From NCBI RefSeq assembly GCF_018596315.1, contig NZ_JAHEAG010000004.1, positions 62,001-126,000 of the forward strand: a DNA stretch of 64,000 nucleotides, given 5' to 3'. The stretch comes from Bradyrhizobium sp. SRL28. Its GTDB lineage: Bacteria > Pseudomonadota > Alphaproteobacteria > Rhizobiales > Xanthobacteraceae. The notes under the pieces were generated by a model. The model made no database searches and was not told the DNA's origin. It worked only from the letters and a program-made list of their open reading frames with translations. The translations under genes and the position numbers were made by a program. Positions within the stretch are counted from its first letter, which is position 1, and each line of letters opens with the position of its first letter. Below, piece by piece: positions 35,644-44,274 of the stretch.

Positions 35644-36102
35644 CTACTCCCCCAACAGCGCATTCAACCGATCGCGTAGCGCGACGATCTCGTTCTTCAT
35701 CCCCACGAGTTCGCCGACTGAGCAGGCCGACGCCGCGAGAATCGATTGCGGCACCGCCCGTGCTTTCTCCCTGAGCGACTCGCCCTTTGGCGTCAGCGCG
35801 ATCAGCACCTGCCGCTCGTCCTCGGTGCTGCGCGTGCGCTTGAGCAGTTCGGCCGCCTCCAGCCGCTTCAGCAGCGGCGTCAGCGTGCCGGAATCCAGCA
35901 GCAGCCGCTCACCGATGTCCTTCACCGGCACGCCGTCGCGCTCCCACAGCACCAGCATGACGAGGTATTGCGGGTAGGTCAGGCCGAGTTTGTCGAGCAG
36001 CGGCTTGTAAACGCGGTTGAACGCGTGCGCGGTGGAATACACCGCAAAGCAGATTTGATTATCGAGCCGGAGCGGAAAGTCCGCCGAAGATTTCCTGGCC
36101 AT
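35644..36102 (-). CDS. ohrR: OhrR-type MarR-family peroxide sensor
   Basis: 152-residue winged-helix repressor that senses organic hydroperoxides through an N-terminal Cys. The sensing segment is LDNQICFAVYST (Cys near residue 18), followed by VYKPLLDKLGLTYPQYLVML, the best-known OhrR stretch, and the wing RTRSTEDERQVLIALT. It is divergent from ohr, and the gap holds its probable operators. The Met at 36105 or 36102 may start; the difference is one residue. Confidence 0.92.
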   Translation of the reverse strand: MARKSSADFPLRLDNQICFAVYSTAHAFNRVYKPLLDKLGLTYPQYLVMLVLWERDGVPVKDIGERLLLDSGTLTPLLKRLEAAELLKRTRSTEDERQVLIALTPKGESLREKARAVPQSILAASACSVGELVGMKNEIVALRDRLNALLGE

Positions 36103-36162
36103 CACGTCCTCGTCAACGAGCAGCGCCCAGACACTGATATGGTGGCTAAGCGCTTGATTTCA

Positions 36163-36174
36163 ATTGCATACAAT
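36163..36174. promoter_or_regulatory. OhrR operator, site 1
   Basis: ATTGCATACAAT, matching the half-site ATTGCGCACAAT of the larger palindrome nearby. It lies about 60 bases from the ohrR start, suited to autoregulation. Confidence 0.5.
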
Positions 36175-36201
36175 TAAATCGCGCAGCCTGCAATAATTTA
36201 T

Positions 36202-36228
36202 ATTGCGCACAATCTAATTGTGTGCAAT
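36202..36228. promoter_or_regulatory. OhrR operator, site 2 (27-base palindrome)
   Basis: ATTGCGCACAA and TTGTGTGCAAT are inverted with one mismatch around TCTAA. A further small palindrome GCAATA/TATTGC overlaps the left arm. It lies about 40 bases upstream of the ohr ATG, in the AT-rich promoter region. Confidence 0.7.
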
Positions 36229-36268
36229 ATATCGTTCATCGAAAACGGCAAACCCAAGGGAGACCGAT

Positions 36269-36694
36269 ATGTCTGTGAACGTGCTCTACAAGACCAGCGC
36301 CAAGGCCACCGGCGGCCGTGACGGCACCGCCGCAACCCTCGATGGCGCGCTCGACGTCAAGCTCGCGACCCCGAAGGAACTCGGCGGCGGCGGTGGCGCC
36401 GGCAACAACCCCGAGCAGCTGTTCGCGGCCGGCTACGCCGCCTGCTTCATCGGCGCGATGAAATTCGTCGCTTCGCAGGGCGGCCCGAAGGTGCCGGCGG
36501 ACGCCACCGTTACCTCCACCGTCGGCATTGGTCCGCGTTCGGAGGGCGGCTTTGGCCTCGATATCGACCTTGCCGTCTCGCTGCCCGGTGTTCCCAAGGC
36601 GGAAGCGGAAGCCCTTGTCGCGAAAGCGCACCAGGTGTGCCCGTACTCCAACGCCACCCGCGGCAATGTGGATGTGCGCCTGACGGTCGTGTAA
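36269..36694 (+). CDS. ohr: Organic hydroperoxide resistance protein
   Basis: 141-residue thiol peroxidase of the OsmC/Ohr family that reduces organic hydroperoxides. Catalytic Cys in [15 protein letters not shown] and resolving Cys in [13 protein letters not shown]; the Arg/Glu pair is consistent with GGRDG and NNPEQLF. The start at 36269 gives the standard [19 protein letters not shown] and has GGGAGA upstream. Regulated by the divergent OhrR. Confidence 0.95.
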   Translation: MSVNVLYKTSAKATGGRDGTAATLDGALDVKLATPKELGGGGGAGNNPEQLFAAGYAACFIGAMKFVASQGGPKVPADATVTSTVGIGPRSEGGFGLDIDLAVSLPGVPKAEAEALVAKAHQVCPYSNATRGNVDVRLTVV

Positions 36695-36722
36695 CGACCG
36701 GCGGTTGTGTAAGACGACGTTC

Positions 36723-36755
36723 GAATGGCCCGCCGCGGATACCGGCGGGCCATTC
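36723..36755 (+). terminator. Long hairpin downstream of ohr
   Basis: A perfect 13-base stem, GAATGGCCCGCCG with CGGCGGGCCATTC, around a seven-base loop. There is no T-run, so it may be a weak terminator or a 3' stabiliser. Confidence 0.6.
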
Positions 36756-36890
36756 GCGCCCTCACGGAATCTTCCGAGGCTTTGCTACGGCGGTGGCGTC
36801 ATGCGCCTGTGCGCGAGACGCCATTGCCGCCGCGCCTGAAGACCGCTAGCTCAAGACTTCGATTTTCTCCTTGAGCGAAGGTTCTTGTCC

Positions 36891-38096
36891 ATGAGTTCTG
36901 TAGCCGCTCCCGGCGCAATGACCGGCCTGCGCGTGATCGATCTGACGCGCGTGCTCGGCGGCCCCTATTGCACGCAAATCCTTGCCGACCACGGCGCCGA
37001 CGTCATCAAGGTCGAACCGCCGGCCGGCGACGAGGTGCGCGACTGGGGCCCTCCGTTCCACGAGGAGGATGCAGCCTATTTTGTCGGCATCAACCGCAAC
37101 AAGCGCTCGATCGGGCTCGACCTCGCCTCCGAAGGCGGGCGCGCGGTCCTGATGAAGATGCTGGAGACGGCCGACGTCCTGATCGAGAATTTCAAGCCGG
37201 GCACGCTCGACAAATGGGGCATCGGCAACGACGTGCTGCGCGCGAAATTCCCAAAGCTGGTGCATTGCCGGATTTCCGGCTTCGGCGCCGACGGCCCGCG
37301 CGGCGGCAATCCCGGCTATGACGCGATCATCCAGGCCATGACAGGCATGATCGCGGCGACCGGCTCGCCGGAAAGCGGTCCGATGCGGATCGGCGTTCCC
37401 CTGGTCGACATCACTACCGGGCTTTACGCGGCGATCGGCATCCTGATGGCACTGTCGGAGCGGCAGCGTTCGGGTCTCGGGCAATTTCTCGAAACCACGC
37501 TGTATGAAACCGGCCTTGCGATCATGCATCCGCACACCGCGAACTATTTCATGCATGGCAAGCCGCCGGGACTGACCGGCAACGAGCATCCCAACCTTGT
37601 GCCCTACGCGATCTTTCCGACCAGGACCGACGACATCTTCATCGGCGTCGGCAATGACGGCACCTTCCGCAAGCTCGCCAAGGAAATCGGCAAGCCCGAG
37701 CTCGGCACCGATCCGCGCTTTGCCCGCAACAAGGACCGCATCGCCAACCGCGACGCATTGCGCGCCGAACTCGCGGCCGTGTTCAGCCAGCACGAGGCCG
37801 AGCCGCTCTGCAATCGCCTGCTGGCGGCAGGCCTGCCGGCAGGACCGGTGCAGAAGATCGATCAGGCGCTGACCAACCCGCATACGCTGCATCGCGGCGA
37901 TATCATCGAAAAGGACTGGTACAAGGGCGTCGCCTCCCCGATCCGGCTGGAGCGGACCAAGCCGAGCCTGCGCCGGACGCCGCCGAAGTTCAGCCAGCAC
38001 ACATCAGAGGTGCTGGGCGAGTTCGGCTACGCGAAGAGCGAGATCGAAGCGCTGGTAGCCGGGGGCGCGGTCTGCGGCGCCGAGCGCAAGCGCTAG
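36891..38096 (+). CDS. CaiB/BaiF family III CoA-transferase
   Basis: 401 residues. GLRVIDLTRVLGGPYCTQILADHGADVIKVE is the family opening, of which the catalytic-domain part continues to KRSIGLDLASEGGRAV. The active-site Asp is expected in PGYDAIIQAMTGMIAATG. Family members move CoA between carboxylic acids (formyl-CoA, carnitine, succinyl and others); the substrate pair cannot be told. The ATG at 36891 is preferred over the TTG six bases earlier. Confidence 0.9.
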   Translation: MSSVAAPGAMTGLRVIDLTRVLGGPYCTQILADHGADVIKVEPPAGDEVRDWGPPFHEEDAAYFVGINRNKRSIGLDLASEGGRAVLMKMLETADVLIENFKPGTLDKWGIGNDVLRAKFPKLVHCRISGFGADGPRGGNPGYDAIIQAMTGMIAATGSPESGPMRIGVPLVDITTGLYAAIGILMALSERQRSGLGQFLETTLYETGLAIMHPHTANYFMHGKPPGLTGNEHPNLVPYAIFPTRTDDIFIGVGNDGTFRKLAKEIGKPELGTDPRFARNKDRIANRDALRAELAAVFSQHEAEPLCNRLLAAGLPAGPVQKIDQALTNPHTLHRGDIIEKDWYKGVASPIRLERTKPSLRRTPPKFSQHTSEVLGEFGYAKSEIEALVAGGAVCGAERKR

Positions 38097-38103
38097 CTGT
38101 CTC

Positions 38104-38275
38104 TGTCGTCCCTGCCAACGCCGGGGGCCCAGTTCGTAGCCCGGATGGAGCGCAGCGAAATCCGGGAAAAGTGCAAGCGGCGTGAGCGGTCCCGGATTGC
38201 GCTTCGCTCCATCCGGGCTACGGCCCAACGACGCGCGCCTGTGGTTATGGGCTCGTGCATTCGCAGGGACGACGG
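38104..38275. repeat. GTCGTCCCTGCG-family repeat split by a REP-like palindrome
   Basis: The left end GTCGTCCCTGCCAACGCCG and right end CATTCGCAGGGACGACGG are inverted copies of the element at 13412-13544. The middle is occupied by the REP-like copy at 38135-38222. Confidence 0.65.
38135..38222. repeat. REP-like palindrome, GTAGCCCGGATGGAGC family, copy C
   Basis: Ends CGTAGCCCGGATGGAGCGCA and GCTTCGCTCCATCCGGGCTACG, same length as copies A and D. It lies inside another repeat. Confidence 0.85.
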
Positions 38276-38418
38276 CGTGCGCGCCCTTCGCCTATTTTCC
38301 CGCTTCCCTCGGCGCACGCTTTCCCACTACCATCCTTTCACTTATACGGTCATTTGCACGTCATCCGGCGCTGTTATCGCGCGAAACGAAGGTGACGACC
38401 CCAACCCGGAGGAATTCC

Positions 38419-39732
38419 ATGGCACTTCGACAATTCGGCGCAGCGGTGGCAGTAACCGTTGCGCTGGCCCTCGCAACGCCTGCTTACGCTGTGACCGAGA
38501 TCCAGTGGTGGCACGCCATGACCGGCGGCAACAACGACATCGTCAACAAGCTCGCCGAGGATTTCAACGCCAGCCAGTCCGACTACAAGGTCGTCCCGAC
38601 CTTCAAGGGCAGCTATCCCGACACCATGAATGCCGGCATCGCCGCGTTCCGCGCCGGCACCGCGCCGCACATCATTCAGGTGTTCGAAGTCGGCACCGCC
38701 ACGATGATGAGCGCCACCGGCGCCATCAAGCCGGTCTACCAGCTGATGAAGGACGCCGGCGAGCCTTTCGACCCCAAGGCCTACCTGCCGGCCATCACCG
38801 GCTACTACTCCACCTCGAAGGGCGACATGCTGTCATTCCCCTTCAACTCCTCGTCGACGGTGATGTGGATCAACAAGGACGAACTGAAGAAGGCCGGCAT
38901 CGCCGAGATTCCGAAAACCTGGCCGGAAGTGTTCGACGCCGCCAAGAAGCTGAAGGCGGCGGGACATACGACCTGCGGATTCTCCAACGCCTGGGCGAGC
39001 TGGGTGCATATCGAGCAGTTCTCGGCCTGGCATAACGTGCCGATCGGCACCAAGGCGAATGGCCTCGACGGCTTCGACACCGTACTGACATTCAACTCTC
39101 CGGTACATGTGAAGCATCTGGAGAACCTGATCGAACTTCAGAAGGACAAGACCTACGACTATGCCGGCCGCGCCAACGCCAGCGAGAACCGCTTTGCTTC
39201 GGGCGAATGCGCGATCTTCCTGACCTCGTCGGGTTATTATGCGACCGCCAAGAGCACCGCCAAGTTCGACTTCACCTCGGCGCCGATGCCCTATTATCCC
39301 GACGTCCAGGGCGCGCCGCAGAACTCGATCATCGGCGGCGCTTCGCTGTGGGTGATGGGCGGCAAGAAGCCTGAAGAGTACAAAGGCGTCGCCAAGTTCT
39401 TCACCTTCCTGTCCGCGACCGACCGCCAGGCCGATCTGCACCAGAAGTCCGGCTACCTGCCGATCACCAAAGCCGCCTATGAAAAGACCGTCAAGGACGG
39501 CTTCTACGAGAAGAACCCGACGCTGCAGACGCCGCTGAAGGAACTGACCAACAAGGAGCCGACTGAAAACTCCCGCGGCCTGCGCTTCGGCAACATGGTG
39601 CAGATGCGCGACCTCTGGGCCGAAGAACTGGAAGCAGCCCTTGCCGGCAAGAAGACCGCCAAGGAAGCGTTGGATGCCGCGGTCTCGCGCGGCAATGCGA
39701 TGTTGCGGACGTTCGAAAAGACAGCAAAATAA
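38419..39732 (+). CDS. ugpB: ABC importer substrate-binding protein, UgpB type
   Basis: 437-residue periplasmic protein for sn-glycerol-3-phosphate or glycerophosphodiesters. The signal peptide ends near TPAYA. TEIQWWHAMTGGNNDIVNKL and MNAGIAAFRAGTAPHIIQVFEVG are UgpB signatures, as is SSSTVMWINKDELKKAG. A strong GGAGGA precedes the ATG. First gene of ugpB-A-E-C. Confidence 0.92.
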   Translation: MALRQFGAAVAVTVALALATPAYAVTEIQWWHAMTGGNNDIVNKLAEDFNASQSDYKVVPTFKGSYPDTMNAGIAAFRAGTAPHIIQVFEVGTATMMSATGAIKPVYQLMKDAGEPFDPKAYLPAITGYYSTSKGDMLSFPFNSSSTVMWINKDELKKAGIAEIPKTWPEVFDAAKKLKAAGHTTCGFSNAWASWVHIEQFSAWHNVPIGTKANGLDGFDTVLTFNSPVHVKHLENLIELQKDKTYDYAGRANASENRFASGECAIFLTSSGYYATAKSTAKFDFTSAPMPYYPDVQGAPQNSIIGGASLWVMGGKKPEEYKGVAKFFTFLSATDRQADLHQKSGYLPITKAAYEKTVKDGFYEKNPTLQTPLKELTNKEPTENSRGLRFGNMVQMRDLWAEELEAALAGKKTAKEALDAAVSRGNAMLRTFEKTAK

Positions 39733-39796
39733 GGCACTCCAAGGCTCCCTCTCCGCCCGGAGAGGGAGCATTTCTCGCATCACGCAAGCGGCTTGA

Positions 39797-40678
39797 ATGG
39801 AAAAGTCTGTCGTCTTCAACAACAAGCTGCTTCCATACCTGCTGCTGATTCCGCAGCTCATCATCACATTCGTATTCTTCTACTGGCCGGCGAGCCAGGC
39901 GGTCTGGCAATCCTTTTTGCGTGAGGATGCGTTCGGGCTGACGTCGGAATTCGTCGGCCTGGAAAATTACACATCGCTGTTCGCCCAGCCTGAATATTAC
40001 GCATCGATGCTGGTGACGGTGGTGTTCTCCTCGCTGGTTGCGGCGCTGTCGCTCTCCATTGCGCTACTGTTTGCCACCCAGGCCGACAAGAACCTGAAAG
40101 CCGCCGGCACCTACAAGACCCTGATGATCTGGCCCTATGCGGTGGCGCCTGCGGTTGCCGGCGTGCTCTGGATCTTCATGTTTCATCCCTCGCTCGGCAC
40201 GCTGGCGAAGCCGCTGCGCTGGATGAATTTCGACTGGAATCCGCTGCTGAACGGCAACCACGCCATGGCGCTTGTGGTGATGGCTGCGGTGTGGAAGCAG
40301 ATCTCCTACAATTTCCTGTTCTTCCTGGCCGGCCTTCAGTCGATCCCCAAGAGCGTGCTGGAAGCCAGCGCGATCGATGGTGCGGGTCCGCTGCGCCGGT
40401 TCTGGACCATTACCTTCCCGCTGCTGTCGCCGACCACGTTCTTCCTCTTGGTCGTCAACGTCGTCTACGTCTTCTTCGACACGTTCGGCATCATCGACGC
40501 CGTCACCGGCGGCGGCCCGGCCGGCGCGACCACCACCATGGTCTACAAGGTGTTTGCCGACGGGCGCCTCGGCGGCGACCTCGGCGGCTCGGCCGCACAA
40601 TCGGTGGTGCTGATGGTGATCGTGATCGGGCTCACCGCGATCCAGTTCAAATATGTCGAGCGCAAGGTGCAATACTGA
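39797..40678 (+). CDS. ugpA: ABC importer permease, UgpA type
   Basis: 293-residue inner-membrane permease with about six helices. The coupling motif is [20 protein letters not shown], which contacts the ATPase. The N-terminus [20 protein letters not shown] is typical of UgpA. It starts 64 bases after ugpB and shares one base with ugpE (TGATG). Confidence 0.92.
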   Translation: MEKSVVFNNKLLPYLLLIPQLIITFVFFYWPASQAVWQSFLREDAFGLTSEFVGLENYTSLFAQPEYYASMLVTVVFSSLVAALSLSIALLFATQADKNLKAAGTYKTLMIWPYAVAPAVAGVLWIFMFHPSLGTLAKPLRWMNFDWNPLLNGNHAMALVVMAAVWKQISYNFLFFLAGLQSIPKSVLEASAIDGAGPLRRFWTITFPLLSPTTFFLLVVNVVYVFFDTFGIIDAVTGGGPAGATTTMVYKVFADGRLGGDLGGSAAQSVVLMVIVIGLTAIQFKYVERKVQY

Positions 40679-41526
40679 TGGTCGAGCACCGCCCGCTCAG
40701 CGACATCATCGCCTATGCGATTCTCACGCTTGGCATCTTCATTGTCGCGTTTCCGGTCTATCTGGCGCTGATTGCCTCCACCCATGACGCCGCCACCGTG
40801 GTCGGCGGCAACATGCCGCTCTCGCCGGGCAGCCAGACGCTGGAAAACTATTACCGCGCGGTGTTCGTCGGGGGTTCGCGCACCAGCCGCGAGCCGGTCG
40901 GCCACATGCTGATGAATTCCTTCATCTCGGCGATCGGCATTGCGGTCGGCAAGATCTTCATCTCGATGCTATCAGCCTATGCGGTAGTGTATTTCCGCTT
41001 TCCGTTCCGCAAGACCGCGTTCTGGATCATCTTCGTCACGCTGATGCTGCCGGTCGAGGTGCGCATCTATCCGACCTACAAGGTGGTCGCTGACCTGAAG
41101 ATGCTCGACACCTATGCCGGGCTGATCCTGCCGCTGATTGCCTCCGCCACCGGCACGCTGCTGTTCCGGCAATTCTTCATGACCATCCCCGAAGAGCTAT
41201 TGGAAGCGTCGCGGATCGACGGCGCGGGTCCGTTCCGATTCTTCTGGGATACGCTGCTGCCGCTGTCGGTGACGACGATCGCCGCTTTGTTCGTGATCCA
41301 GTTCATCTATGGCTGGAATCAATATTTGTGGCCGCTTTTGATCACCACCCAGGATTCGATGCAGACCATCGTCACCGGCATCAAGAAGATGCTGTACACC
41401 ACCGACGAACTCGCCGAATGGCAGCTCGCGATGGCGACCGCCATCCTGGCGATGCTGCCGCCGGTTGCGGTCGTCGTGTTCATGCAGCGCCTGTTCGTGC
41501 GCGGCCTGGTCGAGACGGAGAAGTAA
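40678..41526 (+). CDS. ugpE: ABC importer permease, UgpE type
   Basis: 282-residue second permease. Coupling motif [35 protein letters not shown] is a common UgpE stretch. The ATG at 40678 overlaps the ugpA stop by one base. Confidence 0.92.
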   Translation: MVEHRPLSDIIAYAILTLGIFIVAFPVYLALIASTHDAATVVGGNMPLSPGSQTLENYYRAVFVGGSRTSREPVGHMLMNSFISAIGIAVGKIFISMLSAYAVVYFRFPFRKTAFWIIFVTLMLPVEVRIYPTYKVVADLKMLDTYAGLILPLIASATGTLLFRQFFMTIPEELLEASRIDGAGPFRFFWDTLLPLSVTTIAALFVIQFIYGWNQYLWPLLITTQDSMQTIVTGIKKMLYTTDELAEWQLAMATAILAMLPPVAVVVFMQRLFVRGLVETEK

Positions 41527-41533
41527 GGTAGCC

Positions 41534-42625
41534 ATGGCCAACGTAACGCTGCGTAACGTCAGAAAAACCTACGCGGGTGGCTTCGAAGCCATCAAGGGCA
41601 TCGATTTCGACGTCGGCGACGGGCAGTTCTGCGTGCTGGTCGGCCCGTCCGGCTGCGGCAAATCCACGCTGCTGCGCATGGTCGCGGGGCTGGAGACCAT
41701 CACCGGCGGCGAGATCGATATCGGCGGGCGCGTCGTCAACCAGATCGAGCCGGCCGACCGCGACATCGCGATGGTGTTCCAGAACTACGCGCTCTACCCG
41801 CACATGACCGTCTACAACAACATGGCCTACGGCCTGCGCAACCGCGGCATGGCCGAACCCGAGATCAAGACCCGCGTCGAAGAAGCCGCGCGCATTCTCG
41901 AACTCGCCGCGATGCTCGACCGCAAGCCGCGGCAATTGTCCGGCGGCCAGCGCCAGCGCGTGGCAATGGGACGCGCGATCGTGCGGCAGCCAAAGGTGTT
42001 TCTGTTCGACGAGCCGCTGTCGAATCTCGACGCCAAGCTGCGCATCGCCATGCGGGTCGAAATCCGCAAGCTTCAACGCCGCCTCTCGACGACCTCGATC
42101 TACGTCACGCACGACCAGCTCGAGGCGATGACGCTGGCCGATATTATGGTGGTCATGAATGGCGGTCAGGTCGAGCAGATCGGCAATCCGCTCGATATCT
42201 ACCAGAAGCCTTCGACCACCTTCGTCGCCTCCTTCATCGGCGCGCCGCCGATGAATCTGATGCCGTTGCGCTCCGACGAACTCAAATCGCAACTGGCCGG
42301 CGATGTCCGAATCAGCGAGGCCGGCATCCTTGGCATCCGGCCTGAGGATTTCGTCATCACGAACGAAACGGTTTCCGGCGGTGTGGCACTTGGCCTCACC
42401 GTGGAAGCGATCGAGCGCGTCGGCGCCGAGACCTTCATCTACGGCACCCGTCAGCAGGAGGTGCAGGGCGTCGCCGCCACCCCCGGCGAACTACCGCCAG
42501 GCGAAATCATTGTGCGGATTCCCGGCGCCATAGGCCCGGCCATCGGCGAGCGAATCAGGGCGGTCGCCGCCAGCGACAAGCTGCATCTTTTTACCGCCGA
42601 TGGCCGCAAGCGAATCGGTTCCTGA
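41534..42625 (+). CDS. ugpC: ABC importer ATPase, UgpC type
   Basis: 363 residues: nucleotide-binding domain (about 1-235) with Walker [14 protein letters not shown], signature [15 protein letters not shown], Walker [14 protein letters not shown], and the H-loop YVTHDQLEA, then a C-terminal TOBE/MalK-type regulatory domain. ATG at 41534, seven bases after the ugpE stop. No ugpQ phosphodiesterase gene follows. Confidence 0.93.
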   Translation: MANVTLRNVRKTYAGGFEAIKGIDFDVGDGQFCVLVGPSGCGKSTLLRMVAGLETITGGEIDIGGRVVNQIEPADRDIAMVFQNYALYPHMTVYNNMAYGLRNRGMAEPEIKTRVEEAARILELAAMLDRKPRQLSGGQRQRVAMGRAIVRQPKVFLFDEPLSNLDAKLRIAMRVEIRKLQRRLSTTSIYVTHDQLEAMTLADIMVVMNGGQVEQIGNPLDIYQKPSTTFVASFIGAPPMNLMPLRSDELKSQLAGDVRISEAGILGIRPEDFVITNETVSGGVALGLTVEAIERVGAETFIYGTRQQEVQGVAATPGELPPGEIIVRIPGAIGPAIGERIRAVAASDKLHLFTADGRKRIGS

Positions 42626-42694
42626 ACGGTCCTTTATCGGCGTAAAAGCCTGTGAAAAACCCGCCGCGGCCGATTTACGCAGCTTTCAGAGGCG

Positions 42695-42723
42695 CTTGAA
42701 CCCTCCCCAAATCACCCCCATAT
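42695..42723 (+). promoter_or_regulatory. RpoH-type (heat-shock) promoter of hsp20
   Basis: CTTGAA at 42695-42700 and CCATAT at 42718-42723 with a 17-base spacer. This fits the alphaproteobacterial sigma-32 pattern (CTTG, CCATAT-like -10). It is about 87 bases before the hsp20 ATG. Confidence 0.6.
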
Positions 42724-42809
42724 TCCCTCATGACCGGACGGCAAGTCGGCCGGCCGGTTGAATGGGGCGCCGCAAGGGCCCCTCAAAGTCGCTTCGAGAG
42801 GACTTTGTA

Positions 42810-43235
42810 ATGTCTCGTGTTCCTTCGTTATCCAGTCCGTTCCTGCTTGGGTTCGACGAAATCGAGCGTGCGCTCGATCGCGTCGTCAAAGGCGCCGACG
42901 GTTATCCTCCCTACAACATCGAGCGGTGTGACCGTGCCAACGGCCAGCCCGAACGGTTACGCATCACGCTCGCGGTAGCGGGTTTTACCCGCGACCAACT
43001 CGATGTGAGCACTGAGGAAAACCAGCTCGTGATCCGGGGCCGCCAGCAGGACGACAAGGCCCGGCAGTACATCCATCGCGGCATCGCCGCGCGCCACTTC
43101 CAGCGCACCTTCGTGCTGGCAGAGGGGATGCTGGTGCTGGGCGCGGATCTGAAAAACGGGCTGTTGTCGATCGACCTCGCCAGGCCGGAGCCTGAAAGGG
43201 TCGTTAAGACAATTGCTATCAATGAGCACGAATAA
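42810..43235 (+). CDS. hsp20: Small heat-shock protein, Hsp20/IbpA family
   Basis: 141-residue alpha-crystallin-domain chaperone that holds unfolding proteins. PPYNIERCDRANGQPERLRIT and LAVAGFTRDQLDVSTEENQLVIRG open the domain; GIAARHFQRTFVLAEGM and LKNGLLSIDLARP close it. The start at 42810 gives MSRVPSLSSPF, as in IbpA relatives. Confidence 0.93.
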   Translation: MSRVPSLSSPFLLGFDEIERALDRVVKGADGYPPYNIERCDRANGQPERLRITLAVAGFTRDQLDVSTEENQLVIRGRQQDDKARQYIHRGIAARHFQRTFVLAEGMLVLGADLKNGLLSIDLARPEPERVVKTIAINEHE

Positions 43236-43284
43236 TGGAACAAGTAGCGGACTCGACCGCTTAGACCCAGAAGGAGTCGAGACC

Positions 43285-43551
43285 ATGAGTGACGTGAGTG
43301 TTACCTTCGAAGCCGAAAAGGTTTCCGTCGAAGCGCTGGCCCATCTTGGTGAAGGCCACATAGCCTACGTGAAACAAGTCCGTTCCGAGGATGTGCCGGG
43401 ACTGTTTCCGCAGGCGCCGAAAATCGCGCCGGGACTGAAACTGTTCGCGCTGCATGCCGCAGACGGCACCCCGATCATGCTGACCGACAGCCGGGAAGCC
43501 GCGATCGCCAACGCATGGAGCAACGAGCTTCAGGCCGTCAGCGTTCACTGA
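43285..43551 (+). CDS. DUF1150 family protein
   Basis: 88-residue small acidic protein. VSVEALAHLGEGHIAYVKQV and LKLFALHAADGTPIMLTDS are the DUF1150 core. The function is unknown; in Rhizobiales it often follows an Hsp20 gene, as here (50 bases), and may be co-induced by heat. The start at 43285 (MSDVSVTFEAEKV) has AAGGAG upstream. Confidence 0.88.
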   Translation: MSDVSVTFEAEKVSVEALAHLGEGHIAYVKQVRSEDVPGLFPQAPKIAPGLKLFALHAADGTPIMLTDSREAAIANAWSNELQAVSVH

Positions 43552-43647
43552 CACGGCTTGTCGTTGCGACCGATGCGGCGCTTGCCGCTTAATGAGCGCC
43601 GCGGTCGCTGACTTGACGGCCGATTGAGGTCGCAACAGGAGTTCATC

Positions 43648-43688
43648 ATACGCGGGCACGATCCTCGGATCGGCCCGCGTATTTTTTT
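43648..43688 (+). terminator. Intrinsic terminator of the hsp20-DUF1150 pair
   Basis: A ten-base stem, ATACGCGGGC with GCCCGCGTAT, with an inner CGATC/GATCG stem, followed by TTTTTT. Confidence 0.92.
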
Positions 43689-43753
43689 GCGCTTCAGGAC
43701 GTGCCCTGCTTTGGATACGGAGATACACAGTCTCCAATCGGGCACCAAGATCG

Positions 43754-44266
43754 ATGAATGATTCAGAGCCAAGATCGGTTGATATGGCCGACATGTTGCG
43801 GGATAAGGCGCTCGGAAAGGCCCTGCTCGCGCTCAACAACGCACATGCGCAGGAGTTGTCATGGCTCGAGCCGGAACGGCTCGAATACCTGATCAGCGAA
43901 GCGTTCCTGGCGAGACGGATTGGCCGGCTGGACGCCTTCCTGCTCGCCTTCGATCAGGCCGCGCGATACGACAGCCCGAATTTCATCTGGTTCCGGGCAC
44001 GCTATCCGCGCTTTGTGTATATCGACCGCATCGTGGTCGCGCCATCGGCGCGCGGGCGCGGTTGCGCGCGACGGCTCTATTCCGACCTGTTCGAACACGC
44101 CGCCCGCGCCGGCCATGACCGCGTCGTCTGCGAAGTCAACAAGATGCCGCCGAACGCCGCATCCGATGCCTTCCATGCGGCGTTAGGCTTTGTCGAGGTC
44201 GGCACCGCCAGCGTCCATGACGGAAGCCGGACGGTCCGCTACCTGTCGCACACGCCGGCGAGCTAG
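43754..44266 (+). CDS. GNAT acetyltransferase
   Basis: 170 residues. The acetyl-CoA-binding strand-loop-helix is VYIDRIVVAPSARGRGCARRLY, followed by CEVNKMPPNAASDAFHAALGFVEVG. The substrate is unknown. It differs from the RimJ/RimL-like gene at 2008. The Met choice is uncertain (43754, 43784 or 43793). Confidence 0.85.
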   Translation: MNDSEPRSVDMADMLRDKALGKALLALNNAHAQELSWLEPERLEYLISEAFLARRIGRLDAFLLAFDQAARYDSPNFIWFRARYPRFVYIDRIVVAPSARGRGCARRLYSDLFEHAARAGHDRVVCEVNKMPPNAASDAFHAALGFVEVGTASVHDGSRTVRYLSHTPAS

Positions 44267-44274
44267 CGCTGATC

